A DNA stretch of 64,000 bases, taken from positions 9,011 to 73,010 of the forward strand of contig JAKQQP010000396.1 in NCBI GenBank assembly GCA_029564115.1. The letters are read 5' to 3'. This DNA comes from Candidatus Rifleibacteriota bacterium (GTDB lineage Bacteria; Riflebacteria; Ozemobacteria; Ozemobacterales; Ozemobacteraceae). Position numbers and translations under genes: made by a program. The notes below the pieces were generated by a model. That model did not search any database. It was not told where the DNA came from and worked only from the letters and a program-made list of their open reading frames with translations. Positions 51,718 to 60,348 of the stretch are shown in pieces (within the stretch, counting starts at the first letter, position 1; each line of letters begins with the position of its first letter).

Positions 51718-52809
51718 ATGCAGCTATTTTCATTTATCATACCCAGAAACAAAAACAGGGAAGTTGGGATACAAATACGGCATCACCTGGTAAAACCGGG
51801 CTTATTCGGCCTGCCGAAGGCTCGTGGTGCCATTTTTCTGGAGATCGTTTTTCTCATTCTCACCGTTGTTTTTTTTGCTGGAATTCTGCAAAAGTGGTTT
51901 TTGGGTATGACGGTTGCGCCAATCGGCTTCAACTGGACTGGCAGCAATCTGGAAACTGGAGAACAGGCACAGATCAGCAATATTAACGTTCTAGTGCTGG
52001 GAGTGGATTCAGTTGACGGCACGCACAGGGCCGATACTATTTTTGTTCTCGGCATCAATCCGGCAAAAAAACGCGTCAACATGATTTCTATTCCCCGTGA
52101 CACAAGGGTTTTGATCAATGGTCGCGGGCGCAAAATCAATGAAATTCGGCCTCGCTATGGCGTAGATGTTCTGAAGTCCTTGCTCGAAGATCTGCTGCAT
52201 ATTCGTATCAACCGCCATGTTGAAGTTGGTTTCCAAAGTTTTATTAATATCATCGATATTATCGGTGGTCTCGATATGGATATCGAGAAGGCCATGCATT
52301 ACGATGATCACTGGGGAAAAGTACACATTCACTTCGAGTCAGGGATCAATCATCTCGATGGCAGGAAGGCTTTGAATTATGTCAGATTCAGGGCTGATGC
52401 CGCTGCAGACCTCGGAAGAATCAAGCGCCAGCAGAAATTCATGAAGGCGCTTCTCGAAAAAGCTCTGACGCCGTCGGTTGTTGTTAAGTTGCCACAGATT
52501 ATCAATGAAGTTTATCGTCACATCGATACCGATTTTACGCTCGCTGAGATTTACGCCCTGACCAGATCATTCAAAGATTTCAAGGTAGACTTCAGAAACA
52601 CTTCACTGCCGGGAGAAGCCCGCTACGTAGATAAAATAAGCTTTTTCATGCCTTACCAGGATGAAGCTGTGGCGATCGGCATGAGCCAGTTTTCTGACCT
52701 GGTCGCTGTAGAGCTGGTAGCAACTTTTTCGGCAGTAGCCTCAAAAACACCGGTTATTGCCTCGGATACGTCAGACATTCTCACTCCGGATACACCACAT
52801 GAAAACTGA
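51718..52809 (+). CDS. LytR-CpsA-Psr family cell-wall glycopolymer ligase
   Basis: LCP proteins attach polysaccharides to peptidoglycan. The 363-residue product has one N-terminal membrane helix (about 41-62) and then the LCP domain with its markers: VLVLGVDSVDGTHRADTIFV, ISIPRDTRVLI, KINEIRPRYG, the VRFRADAAADLGRIKRQQKF motif with its key Arg and Asp residues, and a short C-terminal linker. Its 3' end overlaps queA by 11 bases. In a diderm cell this points to surface or periplasmic glycopolymer attachment. Confidence 0.92.
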   Translation: MQLFSFIIPRNKNREVGIQIRHHLVKPGLFGLPKARGAIFLEIVFLILTVVFFAGILQKWFLGMTVAPIGFNWTGSNLETGEQAQISNINVLVLGVDSVDGTHRADTIFVLGINPAKKRVNMISIPRDTRVLINGRGRKINEIRPRYGVDVLKSLLEDLLHIRINRHVEVGFQSFINIIDIIGGLDMDIEKAMHYDDHWGKVHIHFESGINHLDGRKALNYVRFRADAAADLGRIKRQQKFMKALLEKALTPSVVVKLPQIINEVYRHIDTDFTLAEIYALTRSFKDFKVDFRNTSLPGEARYVDKISFFMPYQDEAVAIGMSQFSDLVAVELVATFSAVASKTPVIASDTSDILTPDTPHEN

Positions 52810-53824
52810 ACTTTTTGATTTTTTACTCCCCGACGAATTGATTGCGCAAACTCCTGCTGCTGCAAGATCTCAGTCCAGGCTGCTGGTATACCAGCGTGCT
52901 GCAGACAAGGTCGAGCATCGTAGATTTTCTGACATAGTCGAATATTTCGCAGAGGGCGACCTGCTTGTTTTGAACAGTTCCAGGGTTATTCCGGCCCGTA
53001 TTTTCACAGTCGCAGACGGTAAGAATACTGGTGGCTCAGAGATTTTGTTTATTAAAAATCTCGGTGCCGGCCGTTTTGAGGCCATGGTCAGGCCGGGCAA
53101 AAAGTTCAAAGTAGGGCGAATGCACACTTTGCCTGGTAATTACCAGGTTGAAGTCGAAAGCGTTCTTGAATCAGGGTTGAGGGTTCTGCGTGTCTGCGAT
53201 GGCCACGACCCGGTTGCAATTTTTCGAGAACATGGGCAAATGCCGCTGCCGCCCTATATTACTTCGAGAGAAAGCTCTCCCGATCGTTATCAGACAGTTT
53301 ATTCAAACATTGAAGGTTCAGTAGCTGCTCCAACCGCCGGGTTACATTTCGATGAAGAAGTTTTTGCCGCTTTAGGGCGGCGCAATGTGAAGGTTGCTAC
53401 TGTTGTGCTGCATGTCGGGCTCGGAACCTTCAAACCGATAGAAGCTGAAAACATCGACGAGCACAGAATGCACTCAGAGATTTTTTATATCTCAGAAGAG
53501 ACGGCAAATCTGTTCAAGGCAACCCGCGCGCGTGGTGGAAAAATATGGGCCTGCGGCACGACGACGGTCCGCACTTTGGAGTCTGCCATACAGGCTGATG
53601 GCACGCTGCTTACCGGGTGGCAATCCACAGATTGTTTTATCAAACCCGGTTATGCGTTCAAGGCGATAGACCGTTTTATAACCAACTTCCATCTTCCGAG
53701 ATCGACTTTGATTGTTCTGGTTGCTGCTTTCTGTGGCAGAGAAAATGTTCTGAAGCTTTATGAGGAAGCTGTTCGGCAGCGCTATCGTTTTTATAGTTTT
53801 GGTGACTCAATGGTAATAATATGA
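52799..53824 (+). CDS. queA: S-adenosylmethionine:tRNA ribosyltransferase-isomerase QueA
   Basis: QueA adds the cyclopentene group to preQ1 in tRNA during queuosine synthesis. The 341-residue protein has the family start FDFLLPDELIAQTP, LVLNSSRVIPARIF, EAMVRPGKKFK, PLPPYI, QTVYSNIEGSVAAPTAGLHF, VLHVGLGTFKP and the C-terminal ITNFHLPRSTLIVLVAAFCG. The start at ATG 52799 matches the family N-terminus. It overlaps the LCP gene and tgt by 11 and 4 bases, in the usual queA-tgt pair. Confidence 0.97.
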   Translation: MKTELFDFLLPDELIAQTPAAARSQSRLLVYQRAADKVEHRRFSDIVEYFAEGDLLVLNSSRVIPARIFTVADGKNTGGSEILFIKNLGAGRFEAMVRPGKKFKVGRMHTLPGNYQVEVESVLESGLRVLRVCDGHDPVAIFREHGQMPLPPYITSRESSPDRYQTVYSNIEGSVAAPTAGLHFDEEVFAALGRRNVKVATVVLHVGLGTFKPIEAENIDEHRMHSEIFYISEETANLFKATRARGGKIWACGTTTVRTLESAIQADGTLLTGWQSTDCFIKPGYAFKAIDRFITNFHLPRSTLIVLVAAFCGRENVLKLYEEAVRQRYRFYSFGDSMVII

Positions 53825-54957
53825 CAAACAAAGAATTTTCATTTCAGCTCGAATACAGTTCAGAAGAGTGCTGGGGCCGGGTCGGCAAAATTCAGACCAG
53901 ACGTGGTGAAATCAAGACACCTGTTTTCATGCCCGTAGGCACAGCCGGCACTGTCAAAACCCTTTCTCCGCAAGATATCAAAGCCAGCGGTGCCAGTATC
54001 ATTCTTGGTAATACCTATCATCTGATGCTGCGCCCAGGCACTGACATTCTCGATCATTTTGGCGGCCTGCACCGTATGATGGCCTGGGATCGCCCGATGT
54101 TGACCGACTCGGGTGGCTTTCAGGTTTTTTCGTTGAAGAAGCTCAACAAAATCAACGATGAAGGGGTAGAATTTGCCTCGCACATCGATGGTGCCAGATA
54201 CTGGATTACCCCTGAAGAATCGATGCGAATTCAGCGATCTATAGGGGCTGAGATCATGATGGTTTTCGATGAATGCTGCCCTTACCCCGCTGATGAAAAA
54301 ACGGCTCGCTCTGCCATGGAACGTTCAGCTGCCTGGGCCAGGCGTTGCCGAAATGACCACCCGGAAATGCGCAACGGTCAGGCTTTGTTCGGTATCGTTC
54401 AAGGTTCAATGTATCTGCCTTTGAGACTCGAGTCGATTAAAAGAACCGAAGAAATCGGTTTTGAAGGTCTGGCTGTCGGTGGGCTTTCGGTTGGGGAACC
54501 CAAACCGCTTATGCTCGAAGTTCTTGACGGTATGATGCCGCATATGCCAAAGCACCTGCCGAGGTATCTTATGGGCGTCGGAACCCCGGAAGACCTGTTT
54601 TACGGTGTCGAGAGGGGTATAGACATGTTCGACTGTGTTCATCCGACGCGAATTGCCCGTCATGCAACGGTTTTTACCGAAGATGGCCGCATAAGCATGA
54701 TGAATGCGAAATGGCAGAGATCCGATGACCCGATCGACTCGAATTGCAGCTGTTATGCCTGTCAGACTTTTTCCCGAGGGTATTTGCGGCATCTGTTCAA
54801 GGCGCGTGAAATTCTCGGTCTGCATATGGCGAGTTTGCATAATGTGACTTTTATGATTAATCTTATGAATAACATTCGTCAGTCTCTGGTCGAGAAACGC
54901 TTCAAAGTTTTTCGTGACCAGTTTCTCGCAAGATATCTCGACAAGGAGAAAAAGTAA
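53821..54957 (+). CDS. tgt: Queuine tRNA-ribosyltransferase
   Basis: Tgt swaps guanine 34 for preQ1 in GUN-decoding tRNAs. The 378-residue protein has GRVGKIQTRRGEIKTPVFMP, the first catalytic Asp region (MLTDSGGFQVFSL), the second (DCVHPTRIARHATVFT), and the zinc motif in NCSCYACQTFSRGYLRHLF with His downstream. It overlaps queA by 4 bases and its stop codon shares a base with the next gene's start. Confidence 0.97.
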   Translation: MTNKEFSFQLEYSSEECWGRVGKIQTRRGEIKTPVFMPVGTAGTVKTLSPQDIKASGASIILGNTYHLMLRPGTDILDHFGGLHRMMAWDRPMLTDSGGFQVFSLKKLNKINDEGVEFASHIDGARYWITPEESMRIQRSIGAEIMMVFDECCPYPADEKTARSAMERSAAWARRCRNDHPEMRNGQALFGIVQGSMYLPLRLESIKRTEEIGFEGLAVGGLSVGEPKPLMLEVLDGMMPHMPKHLPRYLMGVGTPEDLFYGVERGIDMFDCVHPTRIARHATVFTEDGRISMMNAKWQRSDDPIDSNCSCYACQTFSRGYLRHLFKAREILGLHMASLHNVTFMINLMNNIRQSLVEKRFKVFRDQFLARYLDKEKK

Positions 54958-55502
54958 TGGCCGGACCGCAAAAAGAGTTGATTGATTCTGGTATAGCTGC
55001 TTTCAGGCAGGGTGAAGTCGACAGGGCTGAAGAAATATTTCGTGAATTTATCAAGCAATACCCTGAGAGCGGGCTGGCAGACAATGCTTGTTACAATCTT
55101 GCCAAAATCGCCCTGAGCAAGGGGAACCAGAAGAAGGCCCTGAGCTGGTATGAATATCTTCTTGAAAACTACCCCGATTCAGACGCCGCCTATTTTGGCA
55201 AAGATGAATATGTCGAGTTGAGCCGTTCGATGGGTAAGGGGCCTGTAGAAATTGCTGATGAATGCTATTTTAAAGGCAAGGCACTGCTCGATAAAGGCAA
55301 GCTTGCCGAAGCTGAGGTTGAATTCAACAGACTGATCAATGAATACCCGAATTGCGAGTACGTCGATAATGCACACTATCAACTCGGTGTCATCTGCAAA
55401 AAGCGCGGCGATCGCGAAGGAGTCAAGCGGCATGTCGAAATCATTCTAACGCAATATGCCGACACGGATGCTGCTCTGTATGCCCGTGGCCTGCTGGTTT
55501 AA
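54957..55502 (+). CDS. Small TPR-repeat protein downstream of tgt
   Basis: A 181-residue soluble protein with four or five TPR-like repeats and no signal peptide or membrane helix: GIAAFRQGEVDRAEEIFREF, then ACYNLAKIALSKGNQKKALS, a repeat with ECYFKGKALLDKGKLAEAEV and AHYQLGVICKKRGDREGVKR. The pattern FIKQYPESGLADNACY resembles YbgF/Outer-membrane-assembly-like TPRs, but without export signals. The start overlaps the tgt stop (TAATG), so it is translated together with it. Its role is unknown. Confidence 0.82.
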   Translation: MAGPQKELIDSGIAAFRQGEVDRAEEIFREFIKQYPESGLADNACYNLAKIALSKGNQKKALSWYEYLLENYPDSDAAYFGKDEYVELSRSMGKGPVEIADECYFKGKALLDKGKLAEAEVEFNRLINEYPNCEYVDNAHYQLGVICKKRGDREGVKRHVEIILTQYADTDAALYARGLLV

Positions 55503-55512
55503 AAAAGCACAG

Positions 55513-55547
55513 AAAAAAAGGTCTGGCCGACTGGCCAGACCTTTTTT
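55513..55547. terminator. Bidirectional terminator after the queA-tgt operon
   Basis: A perfect hairpin (stem GGTCTGGCC with GGCCAGACC around a GACT loop) flanked by seven A on the left and six T on the right. It serves the plus-strand operon and the converging lipoprotein gene (stop at 55564). Confidence 0.92.
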
Positions 55548-55563
55548 ATTTGAGATGGATTTC

Positions 55564-56904
55564 TTACTTGAGGGTCATGGTAATTGTGTAGGTTGAGCTG
55601 CTGTCTTCTGAAATTTTGAACGGTCTGTCTGTAGAAGCTGTGTAATAGCCCTGGTTCATGTTGACTGCCAGCGCATTCAGGTCGTAGCCGGTTATTACTC
55701 CAGAGAAGAGAGCTTCGGCACGATAGTTTACGCTGACTACATCTACGTAAGGAACTATGTCTCTGCCACCCTCTTTGATGTAAACCCGGGCAGTCTGGCC
55801 GGGCAGGAATGTGCCGGGGCTTGTTGATGTTGGCGCTTCGCTCAGAATAATGACGCGCAGATCTCTTCTGATTGGCTCGATGTTTGAGAAGTCACAGTCT
55901 ACGCCCGCAATTACCCCCGCAGGTATGCTGCTGGGAATGCTGACTGCAGAGCTGATGGTGACAACGTCGTAGCCTCTGATTTTGCATTTTACGGTGACTG
56001 TGCCAGCCGAAACAGGAACGTCTTTGAGCTGATAGGCTATCGAGCCTTTGAAAGCACCTGTTTCGCTGGAATCTGTGTAGCTGGCAACGACTTTCCCGGC
56101 AGCTTCAGCCCAGACAACGATATCTCGATTCGTCTGGTCGAGAATGTAACCCGGCAGATTGCGCAGATTTCCACTGACATTGACAGTGTGAGGCTGAATT
56201 TTGATTACGCCGAGGTTAGCTGGAGAAGCTCCGATAGAGATGGCCGGGTTTGTGCCCTGGGCTCCTGCTGTCGAGTATTCCTGATAATTGTTGCAGGTGA
56301 TCGTGTAATGATGGTCGCCGCCTTCAAGGCCGGTCCAGCCGATATCTCTAAAATCTTCAGCGGTTTCGAAAAGTTTGGTGCGTCTCTGAGCATAGGGCAT
56401 GGTCTGAGTAACGGTGAAGTTGCGCAGCGGGCGACCGGTAATGGCATCTACAGGGTAACCCTTGAGGGTGCCTTTGATGAGTTCAGAGTTTTTCTGAACT
56501 TTTATCACCGGTGCTGTGACCGTTTCGCCATTGGCAACATTAACCGTGGCGGCTACAACATTGGCCGTATCTGTTCCGGTTGCCTGGCTCGAAACCAGTG
56601 AATAACCGAATTTTTCTACATGCAGGCTCCATGTGCCTTTGCTGAGATTGTTCATGACGAACGAACCGTCGCCGCCTGTATAAACAGTCTTGTTTTCGTG
56701 GGCGCCGCCGGCAGTGAGCCCGGCACCTCTTACAAGAACTTCGCCTACGGGCTGGTTGTTGGCAGAATTGATGACGTAACCGGTGATGGTGCCGCCTTGA
56801 ATTCCGAGTGACCCTTTTTCGCAGCCGGTAAAAATGATACTGGCCAACGTCAGGACGAAGAGCAGCAGCCAACGCCCTTTTGCAGTGGTTTGATGTTTAA
56901 CCAT
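55564..56904 (-). CDS. Lipoprotein of the GCEKG family, carboxypeptidase-regulatory-like repeats (copy 1)
   Basis: A 446-residue exported lipoprotein with the N-terminus TGCEKGSLGIQGGTITGYVI, shared with two genes at 57433 and 58719. The first domain is a carboxypeptidase-regulatory-like beta-sandwich (GYVINSANNQPVGEVLVRGA, SFVMNNLSKGTWSLHVEKFG). About three further beta-rich domains follow (e.g. LKGYPVDAITGRPLRNFTVT and TVKCKIRGYDVVTI). The start at ATG 56904 has GGAGG upstream. The protein is monocistronic, with its stop beside a bidirectional terminator. Function unknown; a surface or outer-membrane scaffold is inferred. Confidence 0.8.
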   Translation of the reverse strand: MVKHQTTAKGRWLLLFVLTLASIIFTGCEKGSLGIQGGTITGYVINSANNQPVGEVLVRGAGLTAGGAHENKTVYTGGDGSFVMNNLSKGTWSLHVEKFGYSLVSSQATGTDTANVVAATVNVANGETVTAPVIKVQKNSELIKGTLKGYPVDAITGRPLRNFTVTQTMPYAQRRTKLFETAEDFRDIGWTGLEGGDHHYTITCNNYQEYSTAGAQGTNPAISIGASPANLGVIKIQPHTVNVSGNLRNLPGYILDQTNRDIVVWAEAAGKVVASYTDSSETGAFKGSIAYQLKDVPVSAGTVTVKCKIRGYDVVTISSAVSIPSSIPAGVIAGVDCDFSNIEPIRRDLRVIILSEAPTSTSPGTFLPGQTARVYIKEGGRDIVPYVDVVSVNYRAEALFSGVITGYDLNALAVNMNQGYYTASTDRPFKISEDSSSTYTITMTLK

Positions 56905-57180
56905 GGTTGCCTCCATGAAAGTATAGAAAATATCTCAGCAAGTCTATCGGCAAGCAAACTGACAACCTGAATAGTTTTCGCAAATTTATTTAAAAAAAAT
57001 ATGCACGACAGCGCATGCTCATGTTGGATCAACTCCTCAATCACTTATAAAGACATTCATGCCTGTCACACCACCACAACCATTATCTCCAGACAACGAT
57101 AACTGCGCCGATGAGACTGCTTCGCCATATGCAGTATTTTTCGCTCCTCTCTCCGTTTTCTTTCCCCTTCCTCTTTCCTG

Positions 57181-57212
57181 TTTTCTCTTTTCTCTTTTCT
57201 CTTTTCTCTTTC
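57181..57212. repeat. Homopyrimidine tract with four TTTTCTC repeats
   Basis: Pure pyrimidine on the plus strand from 57181 to 57212, with four tandem TTTTCTC units (57181-57208) and a nearly pure pyrimidine stretch before it (57156-57179). It adjoins the 32-bp tandem repeat. Confidence 0.85.
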
Positions 57213-57339
57213 AGTGTTCATCCGAGTTCATCCGTGGCTAAAACAGTGTCTATCCGTGTTCATCCGTGGCTAAAACAGTGTTCATCCGTGTCCATCCGTG
57301 GCTAAAACAGTGTTCATCCGAGTTCATCCGTGCCCAAAA
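57212..57339. repeat. Tandem repeat, four units of 32 bp
   Basis: Four head-to-tail 32-base units (57212-57243, 57244-57275, 57276-57307, 57308-57339) with core words TTCATCCG and CCGTGGCTAAAA; the last unit ends in CCCAAAA. Each unit has an internal near-duplicate of about 10-11 bases. The units are contiguous, without spacers. It lies in the 528-base gap between two divergent lipoprotein genes (56905-57432), which holds no gene. Confidence 0.95.
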
Positions 57340-57432
57340 ACTAATTTACAACTTCATCATAAATTTTTTCTGCAGAAACGCCGATTAGGTAGTGAAGCCG
57401 ACTCTTTTAAGAATCTTGCTGGAGGCGTAATT

Positions 57433-58668
57433 ATGAATAGAGAAAGGCGGAACCCGGTTAATATCGGGATTCTGACAGCACTTTTACTGGTGTTGCTTGG
57501 CAGCCTGGTCGGGTGCGAAAATGGAACCCTTGGTCTCAAGGGAGGAAGTATTTCTGGTTCAGTGCTTGACAGCCGGACTCTCGTTGGTATCGCCAACGTC
57601 AGCGTTACGGCACTGGCAGGCACCGAAGAAGGTAGCAAGGCATCTAAATTTACCACTACCGATTCGCATGGCAACTACCATTTTTCTGGCATGCGTGCCG
57701 ATGAATGGACTCTTACCTATGATAAGGTTGGTTACAATCCCATCGACAGCACGGCATCCGCAGCTGTAAAAGTTGTGGTGGTCAACAGTGAAAACAGAAC
57801 TGTCCCAGCCGTTCGCATGGAACAGACGTTCGCCAATCAGTATGTCATGATTCGTGGCACACTTAAAGATGCCACCAATGGAACAACGATTACCTACGGT
57901 AATGCCCAGTTCCTTTTCGGCAAAGAGTCTTTCAGCAATCGCCTTCCCAGCGAATTTACCACAGGCTTCAGAATTCCGGCTTCAACTGGCCCATTGAATA
58001 TTGTCATTACTGTTGATGGTTATGTCACTGCCAGCATTCCTTTGACCGATGCAATAACCGATCGTGATCTGGGCACTGTCAACCTGCAGCCCGAAACCTA
58101 CAAAATTGTCGGTCGCTGGGTAGATGTGCCTGGCTGGGTTTTTGAAGCCAAAGCTCCGGCAACAATTTTTGCCCGTTCCGGAAGTCGTATCGTTGCCATG
58201 GCTTCTTCGACTCTTGACGCTCAGCAGTTCGAACTTTCCGGTATTCCTAAAGGGCTTTCGGTTTCAATCGATGCAGAGATCAAAGGTTATCGCATGAATT
58301 CGCCGATCGCAGTTTACCCCAATGGCGATTTCCAGGGAACGATTTACCAGACTTTCTCTCTGAAAAATAACTTCTCGGCAATCATGCGTGAAGTCAGAGT
58401 TGTTTTCAGAAGCTCTTCGATCAGTACTAACGATCGTGTCGGTGCCTATTGCGAAGAAACCGGCACCCGCTGGCCCGAAACTATTCTTACCAACCCGTCT
58501 GGCGTCTTCGGAACGCCGCAGGTTGTCGATCTGGGTACTCAGTATCTGCCAACCGGCTACACCTTCACCTTTGTTGGTTACGTAGTCGAAAATGCCAACG
58601 CTAAGTCTGAAAAGCGTGTCATGGTGAATGATGACGGTCCGGAAGCCCAGATCGTTTCAATTCCTTGA
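57433..58668 (+). CDS. Lipoprotein of the GCEKG family, carboxypeptidase-regulatory-like repeats (copy 2)
   Basis: A 411-residue exported lipoprotein with the lipobox LVGC and the shared N-terminus GCENGTLGLKGGSISGSVLD. A carboxypeptidase-regulatory-like domain follows (NVSVTALAGTEEG, then NYHFSGMRADEWTLTYDKVG). About three beta-sandwich domains form the rest (e.g. AQFLFGKESFSNRLPSEFTT; TYKIVGRWVDVPGWVFEAKA). The start at ATG 57433 has GGAGG 7 bases upstream; the longer in-frame ATG at 57298 lies in the repeat region. It lies 50 bases before copy 3, and the pair is probably one operon. Confidence 0.8.
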   Translation: MNRERRNPVNIGILTALLLVLLGSLVGCENGTLGLKGGSISGSVLDSRTLVGIANVSVTALAGTEEGSKASKFTTTDSHGNYHFSGMRADEWTLTYDKVGYNPIDSTASAAVKVVVVNSENRTVPAVRMEQTFANQYVMIRGTLKDATNGTTITYGNAQFLFGKESFSNRLPSEFTTGFRIPASTGPLNIVITVDGYVTASIPLTDAITDRDLGTVNLQPETYKIVGRWVDVPGWVFEAKAPATIFARSGSRIVAMASSTLDAQQFELSGIPKGLSVSIDAEIKGYRMNSPIAVYPNGDFQGTIYQTFSLKNNFSAIMREVRVVFRSSSISTNDRVGAYCEETGTRWPETILTNPSGVFGTPQVVDLGTQYLPTGYTFTFVGYVVENANAKSEKRVMVNDDGPEAQIVSIP

Positions 58669-58718
58669 GGTTAATTATGAAAACGAACTTTTCTCATTCG
58701 GTCGGGAGGTTTAATATT

Positions 58719-60287
58719 ATGAATCTTAGATTCTGGGGCGGCTGGTTTCTGGCGATTGCCGGTATCAGTATTTTATTGACAATGGGTTGCGAAAAAGGCG
58801 CTCTTGGCGTCAAGCCGGCAACAGTAGTCGGCCAGATAGTTGACCGCGATAACCCGGCAATTCCGGTTGCGAATGCCGTAGTCAGAATGATTTCTCAACA
58901 GGCTGTCGGCAGTAACGAGCTGACGCAGGGTAACAACTTTGTTTCTGCCGTGACCGGCACCGATGGCCGCTTCGTTTTCGAAAGCGTTCAGGCTGATAAC
59001 GTACTGTTTGAATACTCGGCGCCTGGTTATGCAAGCATGATCTACCCCAAGAAAAGCACTGAAGAGGGTGAAGGGGAAGCAGCAGAAGTTGAATTCGTAA
59101 GCATTCGCAGCGGCGCATTTGTAGACCTGCGCATGCTCCCCCTGCAGAAGATTTCCAACCCGCTGCCGGCAACGATCAACGTTAAGATCGATCTGGTCGA
59201 TCAGGTTACCCAGCAGCCAATCAATCTCAATCCTGCCAATGAATCACTTCTGTTTACAATTTCTCTGAATGGTGCTGCATATACCAAGAGTGCTCAGATG
59301 TGGCGCGACCAGGGTGTGACTATTTCGCCGTCAGCCTCGATCAGAACTGTTGTAAGGCATGAGGCATTGACACCTGTGTATTCTTCCCGTGACGACATTA
59401 CTATCGACGGCAATGGCGACGTTTTCCAGAGAATCGAACTGACTCCGGTAAGCTATCAGCTTTCATTGCGCTGTATCAACGTTCCTGATTATATCGTTGG
59501 TTCGGCCGCCGTTGTCAATCTTTTTGCCGAAATACCCGCTTATCGTGTTGCCGGCGTCGATAAACCGGCTCAGATCATTAGAAGCGCTGTAATGCAGACT
59601 TTTGGTGATATGTATGTTCTTGAATTGCCGGGAATTGCTCTGCAGAGCGCAGCAGGAGTGCACTTGCGCATTCAGATAAGAGGCTATTATGATGAAGTCG
59701 TTCATATCACCAGCAAAAACCTGAAAGAGGGAACACAGGGCAACTACCGTCTCGACATAGACTTTCTTCACAGAAACGATGTTCAGGCTAATGATCTTCC
59801 CACCGCCGAGGCACCGACTCCCCCCTATGGAACCGTTGGCGTGACTTATTCCGATATGTCGGTAGGCACAGAAACCTATCCAGTGCCTTATGTTCCAGAA
59901 CATGAAAAATGGGGTAAAGCTGGTCTGTATGACAATATGAAACGTCGTGACGTCAGATTTGTCGTGTCAAATCTGTTTAATGGCGACGAAGTTTCAATGG
60001 CTGCAATCAGTCTGCCCAATCATGGTGGCCCCATCTACGACCGCGACCCCAATCTGACTTCTGGTCTGTCGAATGGCAATCCTGTTACTGTAGACTTCCT
60101 GGGTGTTGCAGTGGGTTACAACATGTCTTATGCGATGACGGTGAGAACGGTTGCCAGTGGCACTTTTGGCCTGTCCAAGGACGGTCTCATGGTTAATCCA
60201 GAAAACGAACCGACTCCAAGCACATTGCTCTACACAGTTAACTGGCTCGACGAATATGAGAAGTTGAAAGAAAGCAGCGGAGAATAA
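58719..60287 (+). CDS. Lipoprotein of the GCEKG family (copy 3)
   Basis: A 522-residue exported lipoprotein with the acylated Cys at about residue 24 and the shared start GCEKGALGVKPATVVGQIVD. The first domain is again a carboxypeptidase-regulatory-like sandwich (AIPVANAVVRMISQQAVGSN, then RFVFESVQADNVLFEYSAPG). The rest is beta-rich, with the family segment YQLSLRCINVPDYIVGSAAV aligned to the copy 2 YKIVGRWVDVPGWVFEAKAP. The start at 58719 has GGGAGG 9 bases upstream; ATG 58677 is an alternative. It ends at a large terminator shared with deoB. Confidence 0.78.
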   Translation: MNLRFWGGWFLAIAGISILLTMGCEKGALGVKPATVVGQIVDRDNPAIPVANAVVRMISQQAVGSNELTQGNNFVSAVTGTDGRFVFESVQADNVLFEYSAPGYASMIYPKKSTEEGEGEAAEVEFVSIRSGAFVDLRMLPLQKISNPLPATINVKIDLVDQVTQQPINLNPANESLLFTISLNGAAYTKSAQMWRDQGVTISPSASIRTVVRHEALTPVYSSRDDITIDGNGDVFQRIELTPVSYQLSLRCINVPDYIVGSAAVVNLFAEIPAYRVAGVDKPAQIIRSAVMQTFGDMYVLELPGIALQSAAGVHLRIQIRGYYDEVVHITSKNLKEGTQGNYRLDIDFLHRNDVQANDLPTAEAPTPPYGTVGVTYSDMSVGTETYPVPYVPEHEKWGKAGLYDNMKRRDVRFVVSNLFNGDEVSMAAISLPNHGGPIYDRDPNLTSGLSNGNPVTVDFLGVAVGYNMSYAMTVRTVASGTFGLSKDGLMVNPENEPTPSTLLYTVNWLDEYEKLKESSGE

Positions 60288-60290
60288 CGC

Positions 60291-60340
60291 GCTATAACAA
60301 ACAGGCCGGCGAAAAATCGCCGGCCTGTTTTGTTATAGCT
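60291..60340. terminator. Bidirectional terminator, long inverted repeat
   Basis: A nearly perfect inverted repeat of about 22 bp per arm (one bulged T), centred on an AAAA loop, with a GC-rich core (CAGGCCGGCGA) and AT-rich flanks. It lies between converging copy 3 and deoB. Confidence 0.93.
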
Positions 60341-60348
60341 GAATACGG

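Noticed and set aside
57212..57339. Possible CRISPR array
   Set aside because: The 32-bp units are directly adjacent with no spacers, and no cas gene lies in the window.
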